The notes beneath the pieces were generated by a model. That model did no database searches. It was not told where the DNA came from and worked only from the letters and a program-made list of their open reading frames with translations. From Kappaphycus alvarezii (lineage: Eukaryota > Rhodophyta > Florideophyceae > Gigartinales > Solieriaceae), in the NCBI GenBank assembly GCA_002205965.3, contig NADL03000691.1, positions 248,001-312,000 on the forward strand: a stretch of 64,000 nt of DNA. Direction: 5' to 3'. Numbering within the stretch: position 1 is the first letter of the stretch; each line of letters opens with the position of its first letter. Below are positions 1 through 10,916 of this stretch, one piece after another. The position numbers and the translations under genes were made by a program.

Positions 1-740
1 GACATAAATTTATTGAATATGCCAATGGTATAGCAATTTAAAAATAAATATGTCGATGTGATTAAGACTAAAATGTTTAGACATTTGCAGATGTAGAAGA
101 AGTTAGAAGTTTGAAACGGTTTGAAGCGGTAGCTGAAAGCTCAAGATTTAAACGAACCCCGATGCGTTTTCCACGACTAAGAGGGTAGCACGATAGATTT
201 CGCCAGCCAATCCCTTCACGTTACCGTAGGATACAGTTCAATATTTTCAATGGCATGGGGCGATAATAGTCACTTCCAACAATGCCTTCATGTTGAATTA
301 ACTATCAGCTTTGCTTACGTTCTGAAAATTGATTGATTGAATACAAGTAAAAAATATGAGTTGGTGCCCTCCGCAAATTCCTTTTCCTTGTATCTTGAAA
401 TTCTTCCTTGACATATTTTCTCTAAACCAGTCACTCTAGCTTTTAATTCAGAAAAATGGAACTACTGTCTTTTTATTATACGAATCTAAATTCAATTTAT
501 GACTCTATTTAATATTTCATATTTAAATATTTGGATATTCTTTTTCTAATAGAAACATTTCGGATCTTAATCTGCGTCGTCCTACTGATTCAGTTCCGCT
601 GTTTTATACACCATATTTTCTAGTAATGGCACGAGTGCATGCAAATGCAAGGCTGGATTTTCGCGTTGCTTTTTCCGTTTCACCTAAGGCTTAAGAGTTC
701 TCGAGTATATTCTCATAATTAAAGTTTGATAGCGAGCTCT
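1..740. other. No gene seen; AT-rich flank
   Basis: I find no open frame with recognisable protein features, no RNA gene and no repeat shared with the rest of the window in this stretch. It appears to be single-copy within the window. Confidence 0.4.
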
Positions 741-744
741 TTAT

Positions 745-1760
745 GCAGTACCAACGTCGTCAACCACCCCATCGGCTCACTCAGTTTGTACTCATTTTGA
801 CCAAAATCTTCCCTTTTCCACTATCGCCAAACTATCCAAATCCCACTGGCACGTCAGTGGTCAGGTTTTTGTGGTCAGTGAGCCAAATGAATAAGAGGAT
901 TGCCTCAGAACTACGGACCTGGAACGCTTTCGGGAGTATATTATAGTCAAAATTTGAGAAAATTCAAGGAAAAAGAAGAGTAACAATAGGACGATTTGGA
1001 TATGATGGGATCCAAAAATGTGGAGAGATCACAAGATAAGGACTGTTGTGTGGAGTGCTGACAATCACTGATATGCAACTGTGGAAGAGTTACTGTAAAG
1101 GACTAAGGAGAGTGTGAGTGTATAATCTTAATAGTGCACTCCTCTTTTGGAGATGGAGTGGATGTTGACGGCTATAAGGAGAAGTTGGAGGGTTTTGGTA
1201 TGACCGAGGAAGCTCTAGATAATTCTGGGTAGTTCAACTGAATTTTAAAGGACTATATTGTTATACAAATATTTTGTAGTAAGTATTTGGCCTTTATCTC
1301 CAGGATAAAGATTGGAAGGATTAGATGTGGATATTAATCCGCTAGTATCTACATTTAGTCTTACGAGTCCATAATATCCCTGTTAATGCTTTTATGGTAT
1401 TTAGAAGGGTTTTTTCAGAATTTAGGGTTGGCAGGAATTTTTTTATGAGCCGAATAAAGAACTTCCTTTATTAGAGGTCAAACAAGTTGGGAGGCAACTT
1501 GCAGTGAAGCCCTGAAAAGTTCGGAAGTTGAGAATCAAGTTCTGACCTCAGAATCATTTCCTTTTTTTGTAGTCACTGAGCGAAGTATGCAGATTTTGTT
1601 TCTTCTATACTCATTTCTAGCCCCTTCAACTATCTTCCTTGTCCATCTCTTCGTGTTTCCACAATTATACTTCGGCACCACTGTTTTCGTTTTAAATACC
1701 CCTTTTTAAGATAATCGGTTCTGATAACCTTGTTGCCGACGCTTTATTCCTAAAAGCAAG
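745..1760 (+). repeat. Old divergent copy of the TGAT...ATCA element
   Basis: The part at 1440-1760 aligns by eye with 14145-14464 and 60050-60366, including the AAGTTGGCAGACAACTT-like inverted motif and the CGACGGTTTACCCC-like end. The part near 745-780 resembles the 5' part of the same element at 48.76-49.53 kb and 58.74-60.37 kb (the run coding for a Pro-rich stretch before ACCCCATCGGCTCAC). The middle is too diverged to align by eye. It is probably an old, decayed insertion. No coding function is claimed for it. Confidence 0.4.
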
Positions 1761-1882
1761 TCAATTCGATTCGCAAAATTCGTTCCGCTACCAGTAGACC
1801 ACCCTATGACCCCACACAGACTACAAAAAGCATCACTTTAGTAGAAGAAGGGGAAAGTTGGGGTTCAGTAACTGCACAAAAA

Positions 1883-1907
1883 AAGCTGACTGTTACCCAG
1901 TCAGCTT
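1883..1907. repeat. Perfect hairpin, 10-bp stem
   Basis: AAGCTGACTG, loop TTACC, then CAGTCAGCTT. Related imperfect hairpins lie in the duplicated segments near 5020, 26170 and 62235, next to similar flanks (TACAGTAAC before, TATGGTA after). The hairpin therefore belongs to a dispersed repeat rather than being a terminator. Confidence 0.6.
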
Positions 1908-2139
1908 ATATGGTAGTTTGCAAGTACCTGAAATGCATGGGAGCTAAAGATAACTATATAAAGCCGGGTTTCTCCTTAGTAGCATTACGTGATTTTTCTT
2001 CCAACTATGCAATTCTTCTCATTAATGGAAGAAGAAGAGGAATTTTAATTGGGGTAATATTGAAGTATGGGTTTAATCCTAAGAACACTTGCAAAAGCAG
2101 TTCTCAATCACAGTAGTCCCATACAATAGTCTGCGAAAA

Positions 2140-2830
2140 GGCGGAAAATGTTTGGGTGCTGTATTGTTTGAAACATGTGGTCTGCTGGGGCCAGGAGTAT
2201 CTTAGAGGGTTACTTGTGATGGAAAGTCCTATTTGCTAGCAAAATTACCTGATACCTTGTATGAAGCAAAGTGCTTTGAGCATACCAGGAGATATCCCCG
2301 CCCATTACTCATCCTTCTCTCGATCAGTTTCTAACCCCTCCGGATAGGCAACGACATCACCGACGTCGCCTGAAGAGTTGAGATCAGACCAGTCCGTCCA
2401 GCAAGCAGGCACCCACAAATGCTCCGTGCTGTAGGGTCCCATCACAGGCAGGTTAGTATACTTCTCTGGGTCGTAATAACCCAACTCTCGCACCATGACG
2501 TCTGCCCATGGACGCTTTCGGTTGTTGTTTGGTAATCGACGGCTTCCACCAAGGTGGAGGACTGGATTTTCCCGCCACTAGGTAGCGGGCGCGGGGTGTT
2601 CGATACCACAGTGTAGTTCACTATGGGCCTGTTTTATTGGGTAACAGAGGAAGTCGAGTGAGAATCCGACCTTAATCCATCAAGTATTGGGAACAAAAGG
2701 TCCCTCAGGGAGCGGTTCTTTGACAGATCCTCCGGGATGTCCAAATGCCAGTCTCCTTCCCCCTAGCACTTCTCTCCGCAATCATCTGACAATTTGAACT
2801 TTGGGACGGTATGTGAAAATCTCCTACGAT
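2140..2830 (-). mobile_element. Internally deleted copy of the 1-kb ORF-bearing retroposon
   Basis: This is the shortened relative of the unit at 54483-55483. It keeps the C-terminal reading frame (2305-2496 minus, with the TEHLWVPACWTDWSDLN motif), the segment near 2540-2770, and the 3' tail near 2140-2170. The internal part equivalent to 54605-54930 is missing. The same deletion is seen in arm B at 28.4-28.9 kb, so it predates the A/B duplication. Confidence 0.6.
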
Positions 2831-3655
2831 AATCATTTTGGAAATGCGCCTGATTGAGTGAAAATTTATGATTGCCTCGACCAACTAGCTGTGAGAGCTA
2901 TAAAGAGATGACAGAACGTTTTTCTATAAGAAATTATACCGCTTACTACTGTAGTTAGGAGATAGAAGATTCTTTGACAACCCACAGATGTCGAAAAGAG
3001 AGCAGGCAGAGAGGCAAGAGGTAGATGGATGATATCGTTAATTGGATAAGCTACAGAAGAAATTTGATAACAGCGGGAGAGGTATTCGAAAGCAGACTGG
3101 ATGCGATAATCCTTTTAGAAACGTAAAACGGGTTTCAGAACAAAGGAAGAACAATTGAAAGAAGTCCTTTGTAATGTTTTTCAATTGAGCGCCAAACATA
3201 AGCAAATATTGCAATCCAAACAGTGGTGATTTCAGAATCAGGAGGGGATATTGCATAGAGAGGGAGCTGCACTCCTGGAACCTGTGTTTTGTATAATTCT
3301 GTTCCGAAAATCAAGCAACTTCTAGCCAATATCCCCCACCTATCCACTTTAAATCGCCACGGTTTCAGCGCTCCAAGGTCCTCCAGTAAGGATGCATGCT
3401 AATTTCCGCTAACTAGCATATGCTAGGTGGTAGCAGAAAGAACAACATAAATTGCAAAGTAAACTCAAATTCCGGGTTTTCGCCAGATCATTTAAAACAT
3501 TTAAAGGAAGAGGAGGAAGGAAAGCCATCAAAAACCAAGCCATGCAATTCTGTGTGTCCCCCAATCTGTCGTACTCCACGCAACAGGTAGAAGGAAATGT
3601 TTTCCATGCCGTTGATGCACCTACTTGGGCACAGCTTCAAAGGTCGGTGAGCCTC

Positions 3656-3910
3656 TTACATCACAGGACGGCATGTGCAACGGAAGCTGCGACGACGAGT
3701 TCCGCGTTGACAGCCAACAACTTGGCAGCTGAAAGTAGGGGTTCCCATCTCGCGACACATCCTGGAGGCGCGACCGGCGCCTCCACATGGGCCACGAAAG
3801 ATCCTAGTCTGACGGTCAGCCTCGTCAAGGTTTTCTTCTGGAATGAGGGCGACAGCGAAGGTGGCGAAAACGAAAAGGGTGAGGGCAAAGATGAAGGTTG
3901 ACTTAACCAT
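3656..3910 (-). CDS. Secreted cationic six-cysteine peptide, copy A (defensin-like)
   Basis: An 84-codon single-exon gene. Residues 1-21 are a typical signal peptide (MVKSTFIFALTLFVFATFAVA). An acidic pro-segment follows (PEENLDEAD), ending in Arg residues that could serve as a processing site. The C-terminal 48 or so residues are rich in Arg and hold six cysteines spaced C-x9-C-x9-C-x4-C-x10-C-x-C, ending CTCRPVM. Secreted precursors built this way are usually antimicrobial peptides, but this spacing lacks the C-x3-C helix signature of CS-alpha-beta defensins, so the fold is unknown. The internal Met is chosen as start because upstream in-frame Mets are absent in copy B and the 5' flank then carries the TATA box at a constant distance. 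It differs from copy B at two codons (Asp/Tyr in the pro-segment, Thr/Asn near the fifth cysteine), and neither change is silent. Confidence 0.8.
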   Translation of the reverse strand: MVKSTFIFALTLFVFATFAVALIPEENLDEADRQTRIFRGPCGGAGRASRMCREMGTPTFSCQVVGCQRGTRRRSFRCTCRPVM

Positions 3911-4024
3911 TTTTGCGGTTTCGATGGCTTTGGAAGGCGTAGCAGCTCTTAAGTTGTTGGTAAGTTGTCTGGAAGTAGTGGTTAGGTATTGCAAAGACAG
4001 TAAGGAAGGAGCTCCTCTGTTGAA

Positions 4025-4032
4025 TTTATATA
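4025..4032 (-). promoter_or_regulatory. TATA box of peptide gene A
   Basis: TATATAAA on the minus strand, 115 bp upstream of the ATG. The position is matched in the three paralogues. Confidence 0.65.
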
Positions 4033-4280
4033 CATGAGGTTGGGTCCATCCGAGTCTCCTGTAGCGGCGGCTGAGTAGTCTTGATTGGGAAACCTGGGCG
4101 TGGTGAGGTTTGCAAGTTTCGGAATGTTTTGGGACCTAGTTTGGTGGAGGTAATGAGGTTTCTAGAATTATAGAAATGTGGTCGAGAAATGAGCGGAAAG
4201 GTGGAGTGATTCTTTAGACTTTTAGTACAACCATGAAAGCATAGCTGTTATTGTAAATGGTTTAGGTTGCGTGGGGAAGA

Positions 4281-4730
4281 ATGGGGCCCCTGTTGAATCG
4301 GGACGAAACGGTGAACACAATTTCCTTTCTTCAATGTATCTGCGCATGTCCCTTAGTTTTTTGTCTATACCTTCATTTGTTATCGAGAATCACAATTGTT
4401 AACGTTGCAATGAGAATCTATCTTGGCGCTCGAGAAGTTTATACTTGGCGACAATGCATAGAACAAAGCCGAACCTTACGACAGTATACACCTTGTACAG
4501 CAGCCAAAGACTACGAGTTTCTGCAGACTCCGAAGTGTTCTTTGATCGACAGAGCGAAAAACCACAGATATGCTCGTATCTCCAAGCTGCGGACTGCGTT
4601 TCGAACACGCAATGATCTGTTCTTCGATTTCTACTCCAACATACAGCAAATTCAGTTAATAATTTGGAATCATGCCGCAGTTGGTATTGTCGAAAAGTAT
4701 GTACTAGGAATGAAATTTCACTGCTTATAA
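4281..4730 (+). other. 149-codon open frame upstream of peptide gene A, probably non-coding
   Basis: The frame is open here and in arm B (26471-26920, minus), but the arms are nearly identical by descent, so this is weak support. In the more diverged copy C (about 62.5-62.95 kb) the frame is not maintained. The hypothetical product has a hydrophobic stretch (residues 20-45) and no recognised domain. The DNA lies 370-820 bp upstream of the peptide gene and may simply be promoter-proximal flank. Confidence 0.15.
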
Positions 4731-5642
4731 GGTGTATCTCAAGTGGCGACGTAGAGACCGCGAATAAGTACACCAAACTAACGAGGAGGAGGACAAATAT
4801 CGATTAGGGTTCGTCATAAGATTTATTCTAAACAGGAGTGTTCTTGACCTCTCACAGAATGCATATGCAAGTGAGCGAGAAGAGGAAACTGATTCCAGTA
4901 CAAGCGTAACTACCAGAGCTCATGCGATTCGTACATGCAACGAAAATGCATACCAGGCTTGGTTACATGTAGCTCCCTTTAATAATGTAAATAAAAGAGT
5001 TCACTACCATACAAGCTGATTGGGTATCAGCCAGCTTAATTGTTACTGTAAAAGACCTCTCCTTGTTACTTCTAAGAAATGGGGCTCACTGCACAAAACT
5101 ATGCTGCATATTTCAGATTGTCAGTCTCAATATGATATAAATCCATGTTTCTAGTCGGGTACAATGTCATATGTACAGTACAGGATGTGTGCGATATTCA
5201 GTGAAACTTTTCTGCATTAATATCGATGGTCCAGTGCAGGAACCTATCTCTCGAGGTAGTATCCCAAAATGCCAGCGTGAAGTTACGGTGGGCTTTTTCG
5301 AAACCTCAATCATTTATCCTGAATACGGGTCTTGAATACGTGTAGCATACACTGGGGGATAGCCCAACCGTACCTTTCAAAATATTAAAGAACCAAATCG
5401 ACCCCTTCTATTTATATGTGTAACGATGGCAGAGCGGAAATCACCGGTTTGCTGTGATAGAGGTGGTAGATTTTTTACGAAGATGACACAAGGCATAGTA
5501 ATTTTATCGAGTATATCTTCCAACATCAAAAACAACCAAGACTTTCCCAGTAATTTAATCGCGAGGAATGAGCAGAAAATAATTAACCAGAGGTCATTGG
5601 CGAGAATCGGCTCACCTATGTATATCTGTCATAGGCAGAAAA

Positions 5643-5684
5643 GTGGAAATTTTGGGTGTTCTTACTGTTGGAAGATATATTCGA
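5643..5684 (-). mobile_element. 42-bp LINE-tail micro-insertion (arm A)
   Basis: This is the arm A counterpart of 25508-25549. Imperfect direct repeats of about 14 bp related to TTTTCTGCCTATGA flank it (minus-strand sense), so the insertion predates the segmental duplications. Confidence 0.6.
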
Positions 5685-6471
5685 TCATAGGATGAAACCG
5701 AGTGTATAGGATAAGGACGGCAAAATGTCAATGCAGGGAGAGATAGGTCGAATTTATCCTTCAACAGTAAAAAAACCGAAAACTTCCTCGGGTGAATATC
5801 TGCAACTGACAGCAACAAAAATAGCGTGATTGGAAGAATACCGAGGCTTTCTCACTAAGAGCACTGAAGACTTCATTACAGATAGGACAAAGTGCAATGT
5901 CATCTTTGATTTATTTAGGGTCGCATGACTATCGAGATGGGAATCAATCCAAAGCATTAAGATTGGCAGCATTTCAGATAAGGAAATTCATGATGTGAAC
6001 AAGAATATAGTGGGGCAGAATTAAGGTGCGTAGAAAGAGTGGTGAAAGGAGATTTTCAAGCATTTGGGGCTTGGTTATTGTCGGGCTTGGGGAAGATGAT
6101 GATCGATAGTACCTCTCATTCGGGTTGTCGGTTTCTGCACCACAGGAGATATTCCGGGTCACAACTGAGCAGATCTCTCAAATATTAAAGCAGCCCATAT
6201 TTCCCCCGCTGGACATGCAATTAACTACAAACAATAAACAGAAATATTAGTGAAAAGATTTTCTTCTTTACTCAATATACGCGATTATTGTATGTGAGTC
6301 CAGTTGTATGTAGTGGTACTGCCAATCTTGACACGCAGTTAGCAAGGTGGAAAGTTTAGGTAGTATAATATTTAGAAAGTATGCCATTTCTAGTTGCAAG
6401 TGATTTATAAGTACACTAATCGCGGTACTTCGGCAATTGTAACTATGAAAGGTGTCAGAAAGATACATGTG

Positions 6472-7235
6472 TTACAGCTAGCGAAAAATCAGCTCAGCAA
6501 GATCTCACAATCTCGTAATGTCAGAATTGCGGGCTCTTAGACGTACAAGCGTTTGCCCACAACAATAGTCAGCACTGAGAACACACAGTCCCACCGATCC
6601 AGTAACAGGGTGGACGACACCCACAGTCAGCAGCCCTCGATGATAAACAGAACAAATAGTCAAAACCGCACCGATTTACAAGCTAACGCGCACACACTGG
6701 GCGTTAACTCTCGACGCAGACATCTTCACACAGAAACACAGTCAGTACAACTTCACTCACCAAATTAAAGAGTAACAAATCCGCACACACAGGCAGAGTT
6801 CAGCAAGATAAAGATGCCTGGACAGCCATACACACAGACGGCCTGCCCCAAGGCTTCCCTGGCATTGTCCCAACCCTCCTCCTTTAAACTACCCCGATGT
6901 CGTCAATTGAAACCTCTATCATCCTGCTATAGATCCAAACGTCATTAACTTCAATCAGTCGCGGGTTGCGCTTCAAGTTCGTCTGCCATGGTTCAATTGA
7001 AAGAGTTGGAATTGGGCTGGACGGAAAGAGCGCTTCAGACAATCAGGGGGCACACATCTGAAGTTACTTACACCGGCCATTTCTTACAGTGCAGCCGACC
7101 CTTTGAAAGTTCCTTCGCTCCGAATACGTGGATGACTTGGCAGTTATTCCCAAAGGCCATCATGACTGTTCTAGCAATGCATATTGTTCCAGGACACCAC
7201 GTCTACTCACCCCAACTTCCAGATTCAGAACAAAT
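6472..7235. mobile_element. Insertion of about 0.76 kb unique to arm A
   Basis: Arms B (near 24720) and C (near 58600) run straight through this point, while arm A carries about 760 extra bases between GTCAGAAAGATACATG and ATGTATGAATGATTGTCAG. Short ATGT repeats at the junctions suggest a target duplication of 4-5 bp. The insert contains CA-rich sequence (6560-6770) and a short open frame (6988-7245) that I do not recognise. The family is unknown. Confidence 0.5.
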
Positions 7236-7560
7236 GTATGAATGATTGTCAGAAGGATTGTTGTATGACTAAAACATTTCAGGGAGAAAAGGATTGCGAA
7301 GTTTAATATTGGGAAAGACGTGTCATTTCCTAACGGGGGGAAAATTTGGGAGGTTTAATGATTGAAAAATAGGTTAACCTATGATTCAAAACACATCAAA
7401 TAATTGGTACGAGTTGTCGGCATTTCCTAAAGTGACGACGCTGTTCCCTTAGGGATTAGGCGTAGTGGATGCTGGTTAATACCAAGTTTAAATGAGTTTG
7501 GTTTTCTGCAGATGGTGCAAAGGTTATAAGTCCCATGAACTTGGCATTCCCACGACTTAG

Positions 7561-7718
7561 GGGGGAACGTTTGGGTGTTTTACTCTTGGAAGATATATCC
7601 GATCTTTCCCATGGTTTTCCAGACAACCACAATTGACTCGAAAAGGGTATACCGCCACAGTAATGGGGAAGGAACTACGCTCCCTAAAATGCTACCTTCA
7701 GACCAGCCATCAAGCAGG
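7561..7718 (-). mobile_element. 5'-truncated LINE-A tail, 158 bp
   Basis: It carries the last codons and the 3' UTR of the LINE at 55.5-55.9 kb, reversed, ending in GGGGG at 7561. It is flanked by a perfect 10-bp duplication, CACGACTTAG, at 7551-7560 and 7719-7728. Arms B (near 24465) and C (near 58350) have the empty site, so it inserted after the A/B duplication. Confidence 0.85.
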
Positions 7719-8149
7719 CACGACTTAGTAAAGTAACTCTGTTGTAGTTTGGGGGGTAGATGATGGGGTAATTTACTTCGTCGTCTGACACTTCTAGAGA
7801 GGGGATCTAAACGGAGTTTGGATTTTCATTTAGCTTTATAACCTGCAATACGTTTTCTTCACTTGATGGCCTCCCATCTGAGTGATTTTAAAAAGGGAGC
7901 TCGTGTGCCATAAAATTCCAAGTATATGCAAGTTGCCGTATACTGTAAGTTGTTCGGGCTTTAGACAGCATATCAGTTACAGTGAATGAAACTTTAGAGA
8001 TTCTTATTTTTTAGAAAAGTTTGCTTGAATGGAAATGCGCCCACAAAATAAAACCGACGCGAAATATCCGCGCACTCAACAGCCTTTTTCGTATTCTAAA
8101 TCCGCGTGTGACTTTGACCTAAAACTGCTTAGTAAGGAATGTTATTTAG

Positions 8150-8331
8150 TGTTACCCATCAGTTACGAATTACCCCACACAACACACTAGCGGCGTGGAT
8201 ACAACCAATCACATCTCCCATACATGGTGTGTGATTCGATTCGGATATTTAATTTTGAAACGTGCGGTTCGGCTATCCCCCGTTGCGTGCTAAACGCTTC
8301 CATACATTAACATAACCCAATAATTCTTCCC
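8150..8331 (+). mobile_element. LINE-B 3' tail with a nested 74-bp tail
   Basis: It matches the 3' UTR that follows the LINE ORF at 52525-52650 (TAGTGTTACCCATCAG, then GCGGCGTGGATA). It is interrupted at 8226-8299 by a different tail flanked by the 8-bp duplication CCATACAT (8218-8225 and 8300-8307). The same nesting occurs near 23.9-24.0 kb and 57.6-57.7 kb, so both events are older than the segmental duplications. Confidence 0.75.
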
Positions 8332-9230
8332 TTAGTAGGATTACCAAACGGCCTAGCAAATAGCTACAGGACAAAAGAAACCAACCACTTTCCTAGCAAC
8401 AAACAACTTAGCAGTTTCCAACATCCCCCAGTTCTCAGGTCGCTAAAATCTCGCAGTAGCTACATAATATATGTTTCCACTTGATACTCTCCTTTGTTTG
8501 AAAACACCTGCTGCGAAACATATTTATAATTCAAATATTCAAATTTTCCTATTTTCCTTCCACTTGTTGCCCGTCATGAATTTCATATTCTTTTCTTCAG
8601 GTTTACTTTTCCTATCGACCCAAGTGCTGATTTCCCGGAGTCTGACTGTCATTCCACCCTCACTGGAGTCTGCCTGCATTCTTACCTGTACATATCAAAG
8701 AATCTGTAAGCAGCGATCTCAATGTGTAGTTCGTTCTCAGGGACCTCCTGTTCTGCCTTTATCTAACGATATAATGTCCCCATATGAATTCTTGATTGTT
8801 TCAATGATGTTTCTATTCTGCCAGAAAACAAGGTTTCAGACAACATCCAAAATGTTCATTCATGTTTGCCTCTACTCCGGGGTTTTCAAGAATAACCTTC
8901 TTGATGAAAAACCTGCTATATTTATAACCAAATAGTTTTTACTCTAAAGCATCACCTAGTCAGCCGAGAAGCACAAATAAGTAAACTGTTGGCGCTATCG
9001 ATTTAGTTTGATTGCAGTCCCTCAACGACCAGTTACTGCATCAGTGGTCTTCAAAAAATTTCCGTTGCTTCCTGTTAGATCTAAGCTTCTTGGGTGACTT
9101 GAAGAATTTCTCTCTATGCTTTAAACGTTACTTCTCCATAGATCGAATACATCTTCCAACAGTAAAGACACCTAAAACTATTCCCTTCTCCAAAACGAAC
9201 ACAATCAAAAAATTATTACCTTCAAAATAG

Positions 9231-9325
9231 GGGGAAAGGTTTTTGTGTTTTACTTTTTAAAGATATATCCGATCGATCTCATAGTTTTCCAGACAACCAC
9301 AATCGACTCAAAAAGGTATGCAGAC
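9231..9325 (-). mobile_element. LINE-A tail shared by all three segments
   Basis: A truncated copy of the LINE-A 3' UTR. Counterparts lie at 22800-22890 in B and 56110-56215 in C, so it was present before the duplications. Confidence 0.7.
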
Positions 9326-9335
9326 ACTCAAAATA

Positions 9336-9411
9336 AGGGGAAACGTTTGAGTGTTTTACTCTTGGAAGGTATATCCGATCTATCCCATGGTTTTCCAGAC
9401 GACCATAATCG
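9336..9411 (-). mobile_element. 76-bp LINE-A tail, arm A only
   Basis: It is flanked by the 10-bp duplication ACTCAAAATA (9326-9335 and 9412-9421). The empty site is intact in arms B and C (GGTTCATTATTTTGAGTG). It is a recent 5'-truncated insertion beside an older one of the same family. Confidence 0.85.
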
Positions 9412-9489
9412 ACTCAAAATAATGAACCGCAAAATAGGAAAGGGGAAAATGGGGAAATGTTCACTGTGTCCGCTCGGTGGCCTGGGAAA

Positions 9490-9690
9490 TAAGCGAGTTT
9501 TTGAGGAAAGTGTCGTGTAACAAAGAAGATAGCGTGGTGGTAAATTTTTGCCAGTTGTACAGTATGGCACAGAAGCGTGCGGAGGGTATTAAGAAATTAA
9601 CTACGAATGCGGGCGGCGGGTGTAAAACTGTCGCGCCTGCATCACTTGGAGACTAAACGCAAAACCGATACCGAAGCTACGTCTTTACGC
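9490..9690 (+). repeat. Dispersed repeat with an AQKRAE reading frame
   Basis: A repeat of about 180 bp whose open phase reads roughly S-V-A-Q-K-R-A-E-D-I-Q-K-L followed by a Gly-rich stretch. Other copies lie at 13030-13090, 13200-13380 (inverted), 18600-18730, 22560-22690 (inverted), 41900-41960, 42415-42560 (inverted) and 55895-56040 (inverted). I do not recognise the family. Confidence 0.6.
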
Positions 9691-9999
9691 TATATAGAAC
9701 GATAAAACAGGGCGCCGTGCTATTGCAAAAGAAATGATATTGCCCTGGAAAAATGCTCCATGACTATATTCGCGACGGCTCCAGTCAACCCCGTGACCGC
9801 GAAAAAAGCTTCCAATGCTATCAGCTCAGAGTGGATATTGGAACGAGTAGGAATCTGGCCCTCTCGAGCAATGCGGAAATGAAACCTTGATACCTTCTGT
9901 GCTTATCTGGCAAGGAGGCTTCAAGACTAGTGAGGGGGTTGAAGTTTCAAATCCTGCAGTGGAAGGGGGCTAGAAGGTTGACGAACGGGGAAATTTTTG

Positions 10000-10160
10000 G
10001 GTGATTTTAATGTATGGAAGATGTGGTCGATTGTATCCATGCCGCTAGTGCGTTGACGAACGTGACGTCGAAATAGTCCGTACCACCTGTCGCTCCTGTT
10101 GCTTTTATGTTGGATATAACTTCCAAGAGTAAACACCAAAACCTTCCCCCGTTAGTGTCG
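10000..10160. mobile_element. LINE-B-type tails, older copies
   Basis: Two tail ends face each other here: GGGTGATTTTAATGTATGG near 10011 and the reverse form near 10118-10148. The arrangement is shared with arm B near 22025-22195, so both are older than the A/B duplication. Confidence 0.5.
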
Positions 10161-10768
10161 GGCCTTGTCCTGTGAAAATGAATATATATATATAAATATT
10201 ACATGAAAATATAAGAGTGACTTTTAGGACAAATTCTTGCGCATGGAGCGTAAAGAGCTTACAGTGTACTACACTTTTTTGTGAAGCTATACTCGCCATA
10301 CGAAAGTATCACCTTTAATGATCAATACTCAGGAGACCGCTAGCGCCATACAGCGCAGGGACTGGGACTACACAACAGGGGCAAAATCGGTGGTCTGGTC
10401 AAGACGCCGCCGATTAACGGACATAGCCATACCAAATCCTCCGGAAAATAGCGGACCACAATTTTCAAGCAGTAAAAGTAAAGCACTAGCTAGAAGCTTC
10501 TATGTACTTAACTGCACTATTCCCCTAGTCTTTAGAAAATAGCCATCCTGCATACTTAATTAGTAAATCACCCCAATCTTCCCCGCTATTCTAAAAAGTG
10601 GGTGAAAATGGGTGTTTTAATGATTGCAAAAATAAGCTTTGCGTATGTTTCAAAGGGGGGAATTGGGGTGCCTTACTGAATAGAGATGTAGGACGACAAT
10701 TTTCCGAAGAGTAGGTGGGACGGTCTGTGTATGTTCCAAAGTGCATCAAATAATGAACTACTTTCAAA

Positions 10769-10916
10769 GGTAGCATTTTAGGGACCGTAGTTCCTTCCCC
10801 ATTACGGTTTCGGCATACCCTTTTTGAGTCGATTGTGGTTGTCTGGAAAACCATGGGATAGATCGGATATACCTTCCAAGAGTAAAACACCCAAACGTTT
10901 CCCCCAAACGTTTCCC
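10769..10916 (+). mobile_element. LINE-A tail, 148 bp, arm A
   Basis: A plus-strand tail ending in two partial repeats of CCCAAACGTTTCCCC. It is flanked by the 8-bp duplication CTTTCAAA (10761-10768 and 10917-10924). Arm B near 21480 shows the corresponding empty site in inverted orientation. Confidence 0.8.

Noticed and set aside
3452-3901. Long open frame antisense to peptide gene A (also 27301-27783 and 63368-63622)
   Set aside because: It is the antisense shadow of a biased coding sequence. It has no signal or domain, and the sense product has signal peptide, cysteine and promoter conservation.
3656-3910. Assignment to CS-alpha-beta or beta-defensins
   Set aside because: The second-to-third cysteine spacing is nine residues and there is no C-x3-C or terminal CC pair, so no known defensin class fits by spacing.
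4281-4730. 149-codon frame conserved between arms A and B as a host gene
   Set aside because: The two arms are nearly identical by descent, and the frame is not kept in the older segment C. No domain is seen.
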